From Paenibacillus cremeus (GTDB lineage Bacteria; Bacillota; Bacilli; Paenibacillales; NBRC-103111): a DNA stretch of 64,000 nucleotides. How positions within the stretch are numbered: the first letter of the stretch is position 1; the number at the start of each line of letters is the position of its first letter. A program made the position numbers and the translations under genes. Below the pieces are notes generated by a model that was not told the DNA's origin, did no database searches, and was given only the letters and a program-made list of their open reading frames with translations. Below are positions 17,537 through 25,717 of the stretch, one piece after another. The stretch covers positions 1 to 64,000 of the forward strand of contig NZ_VNJI01000043.1 in NCBI RefSeq assembly GCF_007786445.1, read 5' to 3'.

Positions 17537-18685
17537 ATGATTTATTTTCTGCTGTATTATTCCATTGTGTATATGGGTAATGCGATTTACGGCACGTATA
17601 TGCCGGTTTACTTTCAGTCCGTCGGCGCCTCGCCATCGCAAATCGGCACGCTGCTAAGCTTGGGTCCGCTTGTTGCCATCCTTGCTCAGCCGGTCTGGGG
17701 AGCGGTCTCGGATCGCTCGAAGAGCAAAAACACGGTGCTGATGCTGCTGATCATCGGAGCCGGAGCGGCGATGCTGCTTTTTCCGCTGTCGACGGCGTTT
17801 TATTACTTATTGGCTATCGTTTGCGTATTCACGTTTTTTCAGACGTCCATCTTCGCCATCAGTGATGCGATTACGCTGGAGGAGCTTGAGAAGCAGAAAC
17901 GCTGGTCGTTCGGCCCGATTCGGCTGGGGGGCACGATTGGCTTCGCGATCATGTCCCTCACCTTTGGCTTCATCGCCAAGACGAATATCGGTTACTTGTT
18001 CCCGATCTATGCGTTCGTTATGATGGTTTCCTTCGTGCTGGTGACTCGCTTTCCCCGCATTTCGGGATATCAATCGACGGGGAACAAGATGCGAGTGTGG
18101 GTGTTGTTCAAAAATCGGAAATTGATGACTTATTTAGCGATCAACCTGATTATTCAAATTACGCTGGGCTACTATTATACGTTCTTTCCCGTTTACTTCC
18201 GGGGGCTTGGGGCGGACAACGTCCTGCTGGGCTGGTCGATGGCCATTTCCTCGTTCAGTGAAATTCCGTTTCTGCTGTTTGCAAGCCGTATTTTTAAACA
18301 CATTCGAATTACGCATATTTTACTGATCTCGTGCACGGCGGCAGGGCTGCGATGGCTTTGCTTTTACTTGACGGTCGATCCGATCTGGGCGCTGCCGGCG
18401 CAGGTGTTACACGGACTTATCTTTATCGTACTGTCGGTCACAATGGCGATGTATATCAACCAGGAGGTCCCGAAAGAGCTGAAGGCCAGCGGCCAAACGC
18501 TCAATGCACTGCTCAGCTTGGGGGTAGCTCGAATTATCGGCAGCTTTGCAGGCGGCTTTGCGAGCGAGGCGTTCGGGATGCGCAACGTATTTTTGTACAA
18601 TACTTGGATCGCTCTAGGCTGTGCTTTTCTTGTATTTCTCGTCAGCTTGCGGGAAACAAGGGAACGCCGCTTGGAGGGGGAATGA
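17537..18685 (+). CDS. MFS transporter
   Basis: A 382-aa membrane protein with about 12 transmembrane helices of the major facilitator superfamily. The loop between helices 2 and 3 carries the family motif in the form GAVSDRSKSKN. Overall it resembles the MFS group of HcaT/LacY-like symporters. An in-frame stop at 17528-17530 fixes the ATG at 17537 as the most upstream start, but its ribosome site (GAAAGCGGG) is weak and far. It lies 76 bases after larA and may be cotranscribed, which would fit uptake of a hydroxyacid. The substrate cannot be read from sequence. Confidence 0.85.
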   Translation: MIYFLLYYSIVYMGNAIYGTYMPVYFQSVGASPSQIGTLLSLGPLVAILAQPVWGAVSDRSKSKNTVLMLLIIGAGAAMLLFPLSTAFYYLLAIVCVFTFFQTSIFAISDAITLEELEKQKRWSFGPIRLGGTIGFAIMSLTFGFIAKTNIGYLFPIYAFVMMVSFVLVTRFPRISGYQSTGNKMRVWVLFKNRKLMTYLAINLIIQITLGYYYTFFPVYFRGLGADNVLLGWSMAISSFSEIPFLLFASRIFKHIRITHILLISCTAAGLRWLCFYLTVDPIWALPAQVLHGLIFIVLSVTMAMYINQEVPKELKASGQTLNALLSLGVARIIGSFAGGFASEAFGMRNVFLYNTWIALGCAFLVFLVSLRETRERRLEGE

Positions 18686-18714
18686 TCTGCAATGTGGAGG
18701 TCATTCTTTTTTTT
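18680..18714 (+). terminator. Rho-independent terminator overlapping the end of the MFS gene
   Basis: GAATGATCT (18680-18688, including the TGA stop) pairs with AGGTCATTC (18698-18706), followed by eight T. Confidence 0.8.
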
Positions 18715-18782
18715 GTCAGCCTTTGGAATTGCTGAGGGGTATAGTAAGAGAAGTTTGAATTTCGTCGAAGAGGTGACAACGT

Positions 18783-19721
18783 ATGCTTGAAACGGCGAAA
18801 CCGTTTTCAATTATCTTAGTTCCGGATACGCAAATCATGACCGCACGGCATCCCGAGCTGCTGCACCCCATGTGCAAGTGGATTGCCGATCAGGCGGAGG
18901 CGCTGAATGTACGCATGGTGCTGCACTTAGGCGATGTGGTCAATAACGGCGCGAGTCAGGAGTCGCAATACCAGCTTGTGGCAGACGCCTTGGATGTAAT
19001 TCACCAAGCAGGCCTTCCGATGATGCTGGCCATGGGCAATCACGATTATGACAATGAGGTGAAGCAGGACCGAAGCGCGGTCATGTTCAACCGGCATTTT
19101 GGCCGTTTTTATGAGCAGCAGACTTGGCTTGGAGGAACTTACGAGGCAGGCGCTATAGAGAACAGCTACGCACGCATGCAGCTCGGCGGCTCGCCCTATG
19201 TGTTTCTGGTGATGGAGTTCGGTCCTCGAGACGAGGTGCTCGCCTGGGCCGATCGGATTTTGCAGGAGCATGCCGACCACAAGGCCATTATCGTGACCCA
19301 CTGCTTTATGTATATCAACGGCAAGCGAAGCCAGCCCGGCGATGCGCATAATCCAAAAATATACCCGGGGGCCACTGGAGCTAATGATGGGGAGGATGTA
19401 TGGCATAAGCTGATCAAGAAGCATCCCCGGCTGATCGGCGTGTTCTCAGGGCACCAGGTGCCGGTCAATGTCAGCCACCGGACGGACCTCGGCGAGCAGG
19501 GCAATGTCGTACTTCAGGCGTTCCAGAACTGGCAATCCAGCGAGCGGGGAGGAGAAGGGCGGCTGCGCATCTTAACGATCGATCCCGAAAATAGCACGAT
19601 GAGCTTAGCGGTCTTTAACCCGAGCAGCGGCAATTATGAGCATGAAGCAGGGTACCAGGTGGCGCATTCGTTTAAAGAAGTGACACCCCCTTTTGAGTCG
19701 ACCGTGTTCCCGACGCTTTAG
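18783..19721 (+). CDS. Calcineurin-like metallophosphoesterase
   Basis: A 312-aa phosphoesterase with the full set of dimetal motifs in order: PDTQ (residue 15 region), HLGDVVNNG, GNHDYD, a histidine in IVTHCF, and GVFSGHQV near the C-terminus. There is no signal peptide. Similar proteins hydrolyse phosphomono- or diesters, but the substrate is not predictable. The ATG at 18783 follows GAAGAGGTGA. The gene stands alone between the MFS terminator and a bidirectional terminator shared with the AraC regulator. Confidence 0.88.
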   Translation: MLETAKPFSIILVPDTQIMTARHPELLHPMCKWIADQAEALNVRMVLHLGDVVNNGASQESQYQLVADALDVIHQAGLPMMLAMGNHDYDNEVKQDRSAVMFNRHFGRFYEQQTWLGGTYEAGAIENSYARMQLGGSPYVFLVMEFGPRDEVLAWADRILQEHADHKAIIVTHCFMYINGKRSQPGDAHNPKIYPGATGANDGEDVWHKLIKKHPRLIGVFSGHQVPVNVSHRTDLGEQGNVVLQAFQNWQSSERGGEGRLRILTIDPENSTMSLAVFNPSSGNYEHEAGYQVAHSFKEVTPPFESTVFPTL

Positions 19722-19745
19722 GGGTAATAGGACAATTAAATGAAA

Positions 19746-19783
19746 AAAAAGTGCAAATTCCAAGAAGAATCTGCACTTTTTAT
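19746..19783. terminator. Bidirectional terminator between convergent genes
   Basis: AAAAAGTGCA (19746-19755) pairs with TGCACTTTTT (19772-19781), giving an A run on one side and a T run on the other. It serves the phosphoesterase gene (+) and the AraC gene (-). Confidence 0.85.
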
Positions 19784-19826
19784 ATGTTATGGTTACTATT
19801 GAATGGTTGAATGATGATAGCCTAGG

Positions 19827-20711
19827 TTAATCTTGGTGCTCGAGGGAGTACGATTTACGGTATTTAAGCGGCGTCGTTCCAATCATCTTCTTGAACGTCG
19901 TATTAAAATGAGACACATGCTCGAAGCCGACATTGTGCGCGATGGTAACGATTTTTTCCTGACTCTCCCGAAGCTGCTTTTGCGCTTCCTTCACCCGCAC
20001 GGCAAGCAAATATTCGCGGAATTGGAAGCCGGTCAGCTTTTTGAATATGCGGCTCAGGTAAAAAGGGCTGATGAAAAATTGCTTCGCTACCTGGTGCAGC
20101 GTGATGTCTTCATGATAATGCTGGTTTAAGAAGGCGGCGATTTCAGAAATTTTCTCGTGCATCGGATGGGCAAAGGGCTGATGCTGGTCGGTCTGGTGCG
20201 GCTCGTGACGGCGAATGCGGACGAGCAGCTTGATCAGGTTCGCCTGCACAAAGGCTTCATAGCCGAGCCGCTGCTGGCGGCATTCGGCGAGCATCTCCTG
20301 CACCATGCGGTAAATTTCAGGCTGCTCCGCTTCCGAGAACCGGAGCAGGCAGGAGCCCTGCGCAAAGGGCAGCAGCTCTTCACCGGACACCCATTCCATC
20401 GAGTGGAGCAGCTCCGGCTTGAAATTGATCAGAATGCGCTCGAATTCCTGGACATTCGGGCTGGTGGTGGTGCGGTGCAGTTCGTGCGGGTTAATGATGA
20501 CGAGATCGCCCTGCTTCGCCGTGTAGACCCGGTCGTTGATAAAATAGATCCGCTCCCCTTTCACCAAGTAGAAGATTTCGTAGTACTCATGCAGATGGAA
20601 GCTGTTCATCGCCACATACCCGTGACGGTGCATGTGCTGAACGGTCAGCGCGTTGTCGCGTATGTGATAGGTAGGCCAGGCGGTAGAGTCCGGGTTGGGC
20701 TGGGCAGACAT
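19827..20711 (-). CDS. AraC family transcriptional regulator
   Basis: A 294-aa regulator with an N-terminal cupin-type sensor domain (HLHEYYEIFYLVKGE, then GDLVIINPHELH). The C-terminal pair of helix-turn-helix motifs occupies about residues 190-290 (LHQVAKQFFISPFYLSRIFKK and IVTIAHNVGFEHVSHFNTTFKK). The start ATG at 20711 has AAGGAGAG 9 bases upstream. An open frame continues upstream to 20840 but has no site and runs into the divergent gene. It is divergent from the PL2 lyase, the usual arrangement for an AraC activator of a pectin gene set. The sensed ligand is probably a pectin-derived sugar, by context. Confidence 0.9.
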   Translation of the reverse strand: MSAQPNPDSTAWPTYHIRDNALTVQHMHRHGYVAMNSFHLHEYYEIFYLVKGERIYFINDRVYTAKQGDLVIINPHELHRTTTSPNVQEFERILINFKPELLHSMEWVSGEELLPFAQGSCLLRFSEAEQPEIYRMVQEMLAECRQQRLGYEAFVQANLIKLLVRIRRHEPHQTDQHQPFAHPMHEKISEIAAFLNQHYHEDITLHQVAKQFFISPFYLSRIFKKLTGFQFREYLLAVRVKEAQKQLRESQEKIVTIAHNVGFEHVSHFNTTFKKMIGTTPLKYRKSYSLEHQD

Positions 20712-20824
20712 GGGTTGGATCTCTCCTTTGCAGTATGCACAATACCTTAGGTTGCTAGATTGATAGTAGCAAAAAATCGTCCGAAAAGCATGAAAAAATG
20801 ATATGATTTTGGAGGGATGGCAGG
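20712..20824. promoter_or_regulatory. Divergent control region between araC-type gene and PL2 lyase
   Basis: Holds an extended -10 on the minus strand (TGC followed by TACTAT, complement of 20763-20771) suited to the AraC gene. The plus-strand site GGAGGG lies before ATG 20825. AraC-type half sites could not be identified by eye. Confidence 0.4.
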
Positions 20825-22417
20825 ATGACGATGAATTCACGCGGCGATGTTTTTATCAGGGCCGTGGCGCAGTTTGCGGATACGGTGCTGGAGCATGGGA
20901 AAGACCGGTACGGCAGCGCTGCCACGCCGCTTCTGGCCGATGGGCTGCAGGTGCAGACGCTGGCGCCAGTCGAGTGGTCATCGGATGGCGAGCGCTGGAT
21001 CGTTTCGAACCTGGCGAATCAGCAGCATTTGTTTCGCACCCTCGTAGGCTTAAGTCGGCTGACGGGTGAGGATAAGTACCGGCATGCGGCGGACGAGGCG
21101 CTTCGCTACGCGTTTCAAGAGCTGCGCTACGGCGATTTGCTGTGGTGGGGCGGACACATGACCTTTGATCTGGCGGACAAAAAGAAGGTGTTCGCCTCGG
21201 ACAAGGGTCCCCAGCATGAGCTGAAGTGCCATTTTCCGTTCTATGAATGGATGCATGAGGTGGATGAGGTTGAGACGCGCAAGTACATCGAAGCGTTCTG
21301 GGACAGCCATATTACGGACTGGTCCAACCTGGAATTCAGCCGCCATGGCAAGCCGGTTGAGGCCCCGGAGGGCGGGGTTTGGAGCCGGACGTATGCCGGC
21401 GGGGAAGTGTTTTTTGAAGGGCGCGGGCTCACCTTCATCAATGCGGGCAGCGACTTGATCTATGCGGCATCGATGCTGCATAAGTTCAGCGGCGACGAAC
21501 GGCCTTTGCAGTGGGCGAATCAATTGGCGCGCCGGTACGTCGAGACCCGCCATCTCAAGACGGGACTGGGCGGGTATCAGTTCAGCATCTCGATTTTGCC
21601 GGGTCAACGAGGCGATCGGGCCATTGAGCAGTTCGGGGAGCAGCTGCGCCAGCATCAGCCGATTGAAGCGACGCTGACTTCGTTTCGCCAGCTGCGAACC
21701 ATTCTGGGTCCGGCGGCGATCTGCAAGCTGACGTTGGCCGAGAAGCTGGGCAGCGCAGGCGAGCAGCTTGGGCAGTGGGCAGCGGAGGATTTGGCCGCCT
21801 ATGGCCGATATGCCTACGACATGCACGATAATACGTTCCATCCGATTCTAACGAACGGAACCAGGTTAACCGGACTGGTGATGGAGAAAGACGGGTATTA
21901 CGGCCGGAAAGGCGAGGCGTTCAAGTCGGGTAAAGGTGATGCGCTGCTGTTATGGTCTTATGTGCTCGGCTTCCGCCAGACCGAAGATTCGTTCTTGTGG
22001 AGCATCGCCCGCAATATTGCGCTGGATCTTGGTCTTGGAGAGATCGGCAGCGCCCCTGGCCAGCCGCCAGCACTCCTCGTTGAAAGCGCATGCAGCGATC
22101 CGCTGGCGATTTGTGCACTGCTGGAGCTGTATCGGTGGAGCGAGGCGGAGCCGTACTTGGCTGCGGCGGAGCACATCGGCCATCGCGTTCTCGAGCGCAC
22201 ATTCCGCAACGGCCTGTTCTTGCGCTCAGAGGATCTGGCGTATGTAAAGCTGGATTGTCCTGAAGCGTTAATTTTGCTGCAGCTGGCAGGCGCATTATCC
22301 GGCCGATTGGATCTGGTTCCGGCCTACGTCGCCGGACAAGGCTTTTTCGGTGCCGCCTATGACGGGCTGGGGCATAAGACCGATAATGATTGGCTTTACC
22401 GTCAAACGAAGGCATGA
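20825..22417 (+). CDS. Pectate lyase, polysaccharide lyase family 2 type
   Basis: A 530-aa enzyme with a helical (alpha/alpha) barrel profile. It was assigned to PL2 because the residues I remember for the Yersinia family 2 enzyme recur at constant offset: metal ligands H111 (GGHMTFD), E132 (HELKC) and H174, and the catalytic arginine R173 (FSRHGKP). PL2 enzymes cleave polygalacturonate by metal-assisted beta-elimination, usually releasing unsaturated digalacturonate, the PL22 substrate. No signal peptide is visible, so it probably acts on imported oligomers in the cytoplasm. The start ATG follows GGAGGG by about 8 bases. The downstream deacetylase genes are close enough to be one operon. Confidence 0.82.
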   Translation: MTMNSRGDVFIRAVAQFADTVLEHGKDRYGSAATPLLADGLQVQTLAPVEWSSDGERWIVSNLANQQHLFRTLVGLSRLTGEDKYRHAADEALRYAFQELRYGDLLWWGGHMTFDLADKKKVFASDKGPQHELKCHFPFYEWMHEVDEVETRKYIEAFWDSHITDWSNLEFSRHGKPVEAPEGGVWSRTYAGGEVFFEGRGLTFINAGSDLIYAASMLHKFSGDERPLQWANQLARRYVETRHLKTGLGGYQFSISILPGQRGDRAIEQFGEQLRQHQPIEATLTSFRQLRTILGPAAICKLTLAEKLGSAGEQLGQWAAEDLAAYGRYAYDMHDNTFHPILTNGTRLTGLVMEKDGYYGRKGEAFKSGKGDALLLWSYVLGFRQTEDSFLWSIARNIALDLGLGEIGSAPGQPPALLVESACSDPLAICALLELYRWSEAEPYLAAAEHIGHRVLERTFRNGLFLRSEDLAYVKLDCPEALILLQLAGALSGRLDLVPAYVAGQGFFGAAYDGLGHKTDNDWLYRQTKA

Positions 22418-22460
22418 TTGAATACAAGAGGTACTAGAAGTGGAAGGAGTCCGCACGAAA

Positions 22461-23159
22461 ATGACATCCAATGAAGCTGCACAGCGCGGCATCCAAGTAT
22501 TTATTGCAGGCGATTCGACGGCTGCAAACTACCCGCCGGAGCACTCGCCGATGGCCGGGTGGGGACAGCGGCTGGGGGAGCTTTTTCAGCCCAGCATTAC
22601 GGTAGTTAATGCAGCACGCAACGGCCGCAGCTCCAAGAGCTTCATCGAGGAAGGCCTGCTGGAGCAGATTGAGCAAGGCATCGAGCCTGGCGACTATTTC
22701 CTCATTCAATTCGGTCACAATGACCAGAAGCCGGATGAGGAGCGGCATACCGAGCCGGATACGACCTATCCGCAGCAGCTCAGCCGGCATATCGAGCTGG
22801 CCCGAAGCAAGGGAGCGCATCCGATTTTGCTCACGTCGGTGGAGCGCCGACATTTCGGCCCGTCGGGCGAGCTGATCCCGTCCCACGGGGAGTATCCGGC
22901 AGCGGTTATGCGCCTTGCAGATCAGCTGCAGGTGCCTGTGCTGGACCTTTGCGCGAGAACACAGTCGGCCTATCGGGCGATGGGCGCGGAGGACTCGAAG
23001 GCGTGGTTCGTCTGGCTGAAGCCGGAGGAGCACGCAAACTACCCGGAGGGGCTGGAGGACAACACGCATTTTAACGAGACCGGTGCGCTGGAAGTGGCCA
23101 AGCTGGTCGCTGAAGAATTGAAGCAAGCGGGAATTCCGCTGGCTCAGTGGTTGCTGTAA
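22461..23159 (+). CDS. Rhamnogalacturonan acetylesterase-type SGNH hydrolase (CE12)
   Basis: A 232-aa deacetylase of the SGNH superfamily. It has the nucleophile block AGDSTAAN, a glycine/asparagine oxyanion block (NAARNGRSSKSF), QFGHNDQK, and the C-terminal acid-base pair in LEDNTHFNE. This matches CE12 enzymes such as Bacillus RhgT/YesT, which remove acetyl groups from rhamnogalacturonan. There is no signal peptide, so the substrate is presumably an imported oligomer. The ATG at 22461 has AAGGAG 11 bases upstream; an in-frame GTG at 22440 with AAGAGG at 8 bases is a fair alternative. The stop codon lies inside the first copy of a 9-bp tandem repeat. Confidence 0.88.
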   Translation: MTSNEAAQRGIQVFIAGDSTAANYPPEHSPMAGWGQRLGELFQPSITVVNAARNGRSSKSFIEEGLLEQIEQGIEPGDYFLIQFGHNDQKPDEERHTEPDTTYPQQLSRHIELARSKGAHPILLTSVERRHFGPSGELIPSHGEYPAAVMRLADQLQVPVLDLCARTQSAYRAMGAEDSKAWFVWLKPEEHANYPEGLEDNTHFNETGALEVAKLVAEELKQAGIPLAQWLL

Positions 23160-23216
23160 AGACTGTAAAGACTGTAAAGACTGTAAAGACTGTAAAGACT
23201 GTAAAGACTGTAAAGA
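23154..23216 (+). repeat. Seven perfect tandem copies of a 9-bp unit (CTGTAAAGA)
   Basis: Units start at 23154, 23163, 23172, 23181, 23190, 23199 and 23208. The first unit contains the TAA stop of the acetylesterase gene, and every later unit repeats TAA in the same frame. The array fills most of the 87-base spacer before the next gene. Confidence 0.98.
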
Positions 23217-23246
23217 TGAATACAAACCCATGGGAGGACGTAGAAC

Positions 23247-23900
23247 ATGATTTTTGGGCAAAATGACAAGCTGGTTATGATTGGTGACTCCATTACTGAT
23301 ACAGAGCGTAAACGCCCGCATGGCGAAGGCCGAAACGATTCCTATGGCAAAGGGTATGTATCTGTGGTCAATTCGCTCATTCAGACCGTGTACCCGGAGC
23401 TGGCGCTGCGCATTATTAACATGGGGATCAGCGGCAATACCGTGCGCAACCTTCAAGAGCGCTGGCAGACGGATGTGCTCGACCTGAAGCCGGATTGGGT
23501 GTCCATTCTGATTGGGATCAACGACGTGTGGCGCCAGTACGATCAGCCTCTGATCACCGAATCCCATGTGTATATCGATGAATACCGCAGCACGCTGGAG
23601 GAGCTTATTCAATCGACGCTGCCTTCCGTCAAAGGGATCATTTTGATGACGCCATTTTATATCGAGCCGAATCAAGCCGATGCTATGCGCAGCACGATGG
23701 ATCAATATGGCAAGGTCGTCAAAGAGCTGGCCGAAACGTACGGAACGAAGTTCGTCGATACCCAGGCGGCGTTCACCCCGGTTTTGGAGCATATTTATCC
23801 GGCTGCCTTGGCATGGGACCGCGTTCATCCCAGCCTGATCGGTCATTCGACGATTGCCAGAGCGTTCCTGCGTGCCGTAGGGTTTGACTGGAACAAGTAA
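23247..23900 (+). CDS. SGNH/GDSL hydrolase, probable carbohydrate esterase
   Basis: A 217-aa esterase with all four SGNH blocks: GDSITD near residue 14, GISGNTV, GINDVW, and the terminal Asp-His pair in WDRVHPS. The closest known type is the Bacillus YesY-like/acetylxylan esterase group, deacetylases of plant cell-wall oligosaccharides. It lacks a signal peptide. The ATG at 23247 follows GGGAGGA. It is separated from the CE12 gene by the 9-bp repeat array and probably shares its operon, giving two deacetylases with different preferences behind the PL2 lyase. Confidence 0.88.
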   Translation: MIFGQNDKLVMIGDSITDTERKRPHGEGRNDSYGKGYVSVVNSLIQTVYPELALRIINMGISGNTVRNLQERWQTDVLDLKPDWVSILIGINDVWRQYDQPLITESHVYIDEYRSTLEELIQSTLPSVKGIILMTPFYIEPNQADAMRSTMDQYGKVVKELAETYGTKFVDTQAAFTPVLEHIYPAALAWDRVHPSLIGHSTIARAFLRAVGFDWNK

Positions 23901-23930
23901 AAAGTGAACGCCTCACGGCGCGCGCTAAAA

Positions 23931-23992
23931 AGGGAGTGTCCCCTGCTATCGATACGGCGGGGGAGTCCCATTAGCCATTTTGGACAATGGGA
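23931..23992 (+). terminator. Imperfect hairpins after the esterase gene, possible weak terminator
   Basis: An imperfect GGGA..CCCC / GGGG..TCCC stem is followed by TCCCATT (23966-23972) pairing with AATGGGA (23986-23992). No real T run follows, so termination would be weak. Apart from these hairpins and the operator-like sites at 24082-24112, I see nothing else in the 294-base gap to the next gene. Confidence 0.35.
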
Positions 23993-24081
23993 TATTTCAG
24001 ATGGATTCGAGCAAAAATTTTAAATTTTTTCCTGAAAACCGCAAAATAGTATAAAGATTAGCAGAAACAGATATGGTATGG

Positions 24082-24112
24082 TTTGTCTAAGCGACAAATT
24101 AAAGCGCTTTCT
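24082..24112 (+). promoter_or_regulatory. Inverted repeat and cre-like box before the 24195 lipoprotein gene
   Basis: TTTGTC (24082-24087), 5 bases, GACAAA (24093-24098) is a perfect 6-bp inverted repeat. It is directly followed by TTAAAGCGCTTTCT (24099-24112), matching about 12 of 14 cre positions with the symmetrical AAAGCGCTTT core. Both sit 80-110 bases before the start codon, suiting CcpA plus a specific repressor. Confidence 0.5.
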
Positions 24113-24194
24113 TTGAGAGTGGGGCATCATGGAATGGAGGTCTTTCCGATCGCGTCGGACAAGCTTCTTGGGTAAATAAATAGGGGGGAAATCC

Positions 24195-25553
24195 ATGGTC
24201 AAAAAAAGTTTGTTAGTATCGGCTGCGGTGATGGTAGCCTTGACGTCCGCGTGCAGCAACGGCAGTAAGCAGGAAGCGAAATCCGATCCGGGTACGGCCC
24301 CGCAGCAATCACAGCAAACGCAGCAGCCAGCACAGCCGGCGGTCAGCAAGGATCCGGTGGAGCTGGTCCTGTATTCGACAGCCGCCACCTCGGAGGAAGA
24401 GGTCAAGCAGAAGTACAGCGATCCGATTCAGAAGCAGTTCCCGAATATTAAGATTAAGTACATCAAAAAAGCGGCCGGAACGAACATTGACGAGTTGGTC
24501 GCTGCAGGACAGCAAATCGACATTTATTATGAAAGCGTTAACTTTTTTAATACGGTGACGACCTATCAGCTCGGCTATGACATGACGGATCTGATCAAAA
24601 AACATAATATCGATGTGGGCGCCTTTGAGCCGACGATGATCGATTATGCGAAGGCGATGTCCAAGAACGGCGGTATTTATGGGCTGCCGGTGTTTACGCA
24701 GAACGTCATTTTATTTTATAACAAGGATATCTTCGATAAATTCGGCGTACCTTATCCGAAGAACGATATGACTTGGGACGATCTTCAGGAGCTGGCCAAG
24801 AAGCTGAACCGCAATGACGGCGGCAAGCAATATCTGGGCTTCGCATCGTCTCCTTCGCATACGCTGAGAGCCAATCAGTATTCGCTGACCTTCCTGGATC
24901 CGAAAACGGATAAAGCGACGATCAATACCGCTGAGAAGTGGAAGCAAATTTATCAAACCTATTATGTGACCCCATCTGCCGATCCCGGCTTTAAAAAGAC
25001 GATGGTAGAAGCGCTCAAGAACAAGCTGCCGTACAAGGATCCGTTCTTGAAGGACCGGAATTTGGCGATGATTGCGTACTTGTCCGAGCTGGACTGGGCC
25101 GCTTCGGGCTCCGAAGGCATGAACTGGGATATCGCGGCGCTGCCGACCTTCAAGGATCTTCCGGGCGTAGGCTCGTCCGCGTACCCATTCTATTGGGGCG
25201 TGACGGCGCAAAGCAAGCATAAAGATGAGGCGATGGAGGTCATCAAGTTCCTGACGGACAAGGATTATCAGACGAAGCAAGCCCGTGCAGGCACGATGAC
25301 TTCGCTGAAGGACGATGCGATTAAGAAGCAGCTGGGTCTGGACAGCAAGTATAAGGATAAGAACTTGAGCGCGATTTTCTACAACAAATATGCGCCGATG
25401 CCGGTGAAATCGAACTACGAAGGCGATGCGCAAAAAGCGTTCGAAGACGCCACCCACGAGGCGGCGCTCGGTAACACCGACCTCAACACGCTGTTCCGCA
25501 AGATCGAGGAAGGCGCCAATAAAGCGGTCGACGCGGTAAAAACGAAGAAGTAA
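24195..25553 (+). CDS. Extracellular solute-binding lipoprotein (452 aa), orphan ABC component
   Basis: A lipoprotein with lipobox Cys at residue 20 (LTSAC), a Gln/Pro-rich linker and a type II binding domain. It is a paralogue of the proteins at 11012 and 12592: it shares YNKDIFDKFGVPYPK and a similar helical tail (TDLNTLFRKIEEGANKAVDA). The ATG follows a GGGGGGAAA site. It stands behind the PL2/CE12 genes with its own control region and terminator. No permeases are adjacent. Pectin-derived oligosaccharide is the most likely ligand by context, not shown by sequence. Confidence 0.9.
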   Translation: MVKKSLLVSAAVMVALTSACSNGSKQEAKSDPGTAPQQSQQTQQPAQPAVSKDPVELVLYSTAATSEEEVKQKYSDPIQKQFPNIKIKYIKKAAGTNIDELVAAGQQIDIYYESVNFFNTVTTYQLGYDMTDLIKKHNIDVGAFEPTMIDYAKAMSKNGGIYGLPVFTQNVILFYNKDIFDKFGVPYPKNDMTWDDLQELAKKLNRNDGGKQYLGFASSPSHTLRANQYSLTFLDPKTDKATINTAEKWKQIYQTYYVTPSADPGFKKTMVEALKNKLPYKDPFLKDRNLAMIAYLSELDWAASGSEGMNWDIAALPTFKDLPGVGSSAYPFYWGVTAQSKHKDEAMEVIKFLTDKDYQTKQARAGTMTSLKDDAIKKQLGLDSKYKDKNLSAIFYNKYAPMPVKSNYEGDAQKAFEDATHEAALGNTDLNTLFRKIEEGANKAVDAVKTKK

Positions 25554-25559
25554 GCGAAC

Positions 25560-25605
25560 ACGGTCTTGTACGCAAGCGATTGCGGGCAAGGCCGTTTTGC
25601 GTTTT
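25560..25605 (+). terminator. Rho-independent terminator after the 24195 lipoprotein gene
   Basis: ACGGTCTTG (25560-25568) pairs with CAAGGCCGT (25587-25595), with an inner CGCAA/TTGCG-like stem, then TTTTGCGTTTTC. Confidence 0.75.
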
Positions 25606-25644
25606 CTGAGCCTCGCGGCGTAAAGCTTGCAGCGAGCGAGGTAT

Positions 25645-25715
25645 AAAAAGAGCGGCGAGCTGCTGCGCTTCAATCGTGAGTTGAAGTGCGGGGCTCGCCG
25701 CCGGTTTTATTTTTT
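25645..25715. terminator. Bidirectional terminator at the end of the gcv operon
   Basis: GCGGCGAGC (25652-25660) pairs with GCTCGCCGC (25693-25701), and an inner stem pairs CGCTTCAA with TTGAAG. An A run lies before it (25645-25649) and TTTTATTTTTT after it, so it can end transcripts from both sides, chiefly gcvPB on the minus strand. Confidence 0.85.
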
Positions 25716-25717
25716 GT

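Noticed and set aside
23154-23216. Possible CRISPR-like array
   Set aside because: Units are 9 bases in direct contact with no spacers; it is a simple tandem repeat.
22434-23846. Long antisense open frame of 470 codons with an LQS repeat
   Set aside because: It is the shadow of two clear SGNH hydrolase genes; the LQS repeat is only the reverse reading of the 9-bp array.
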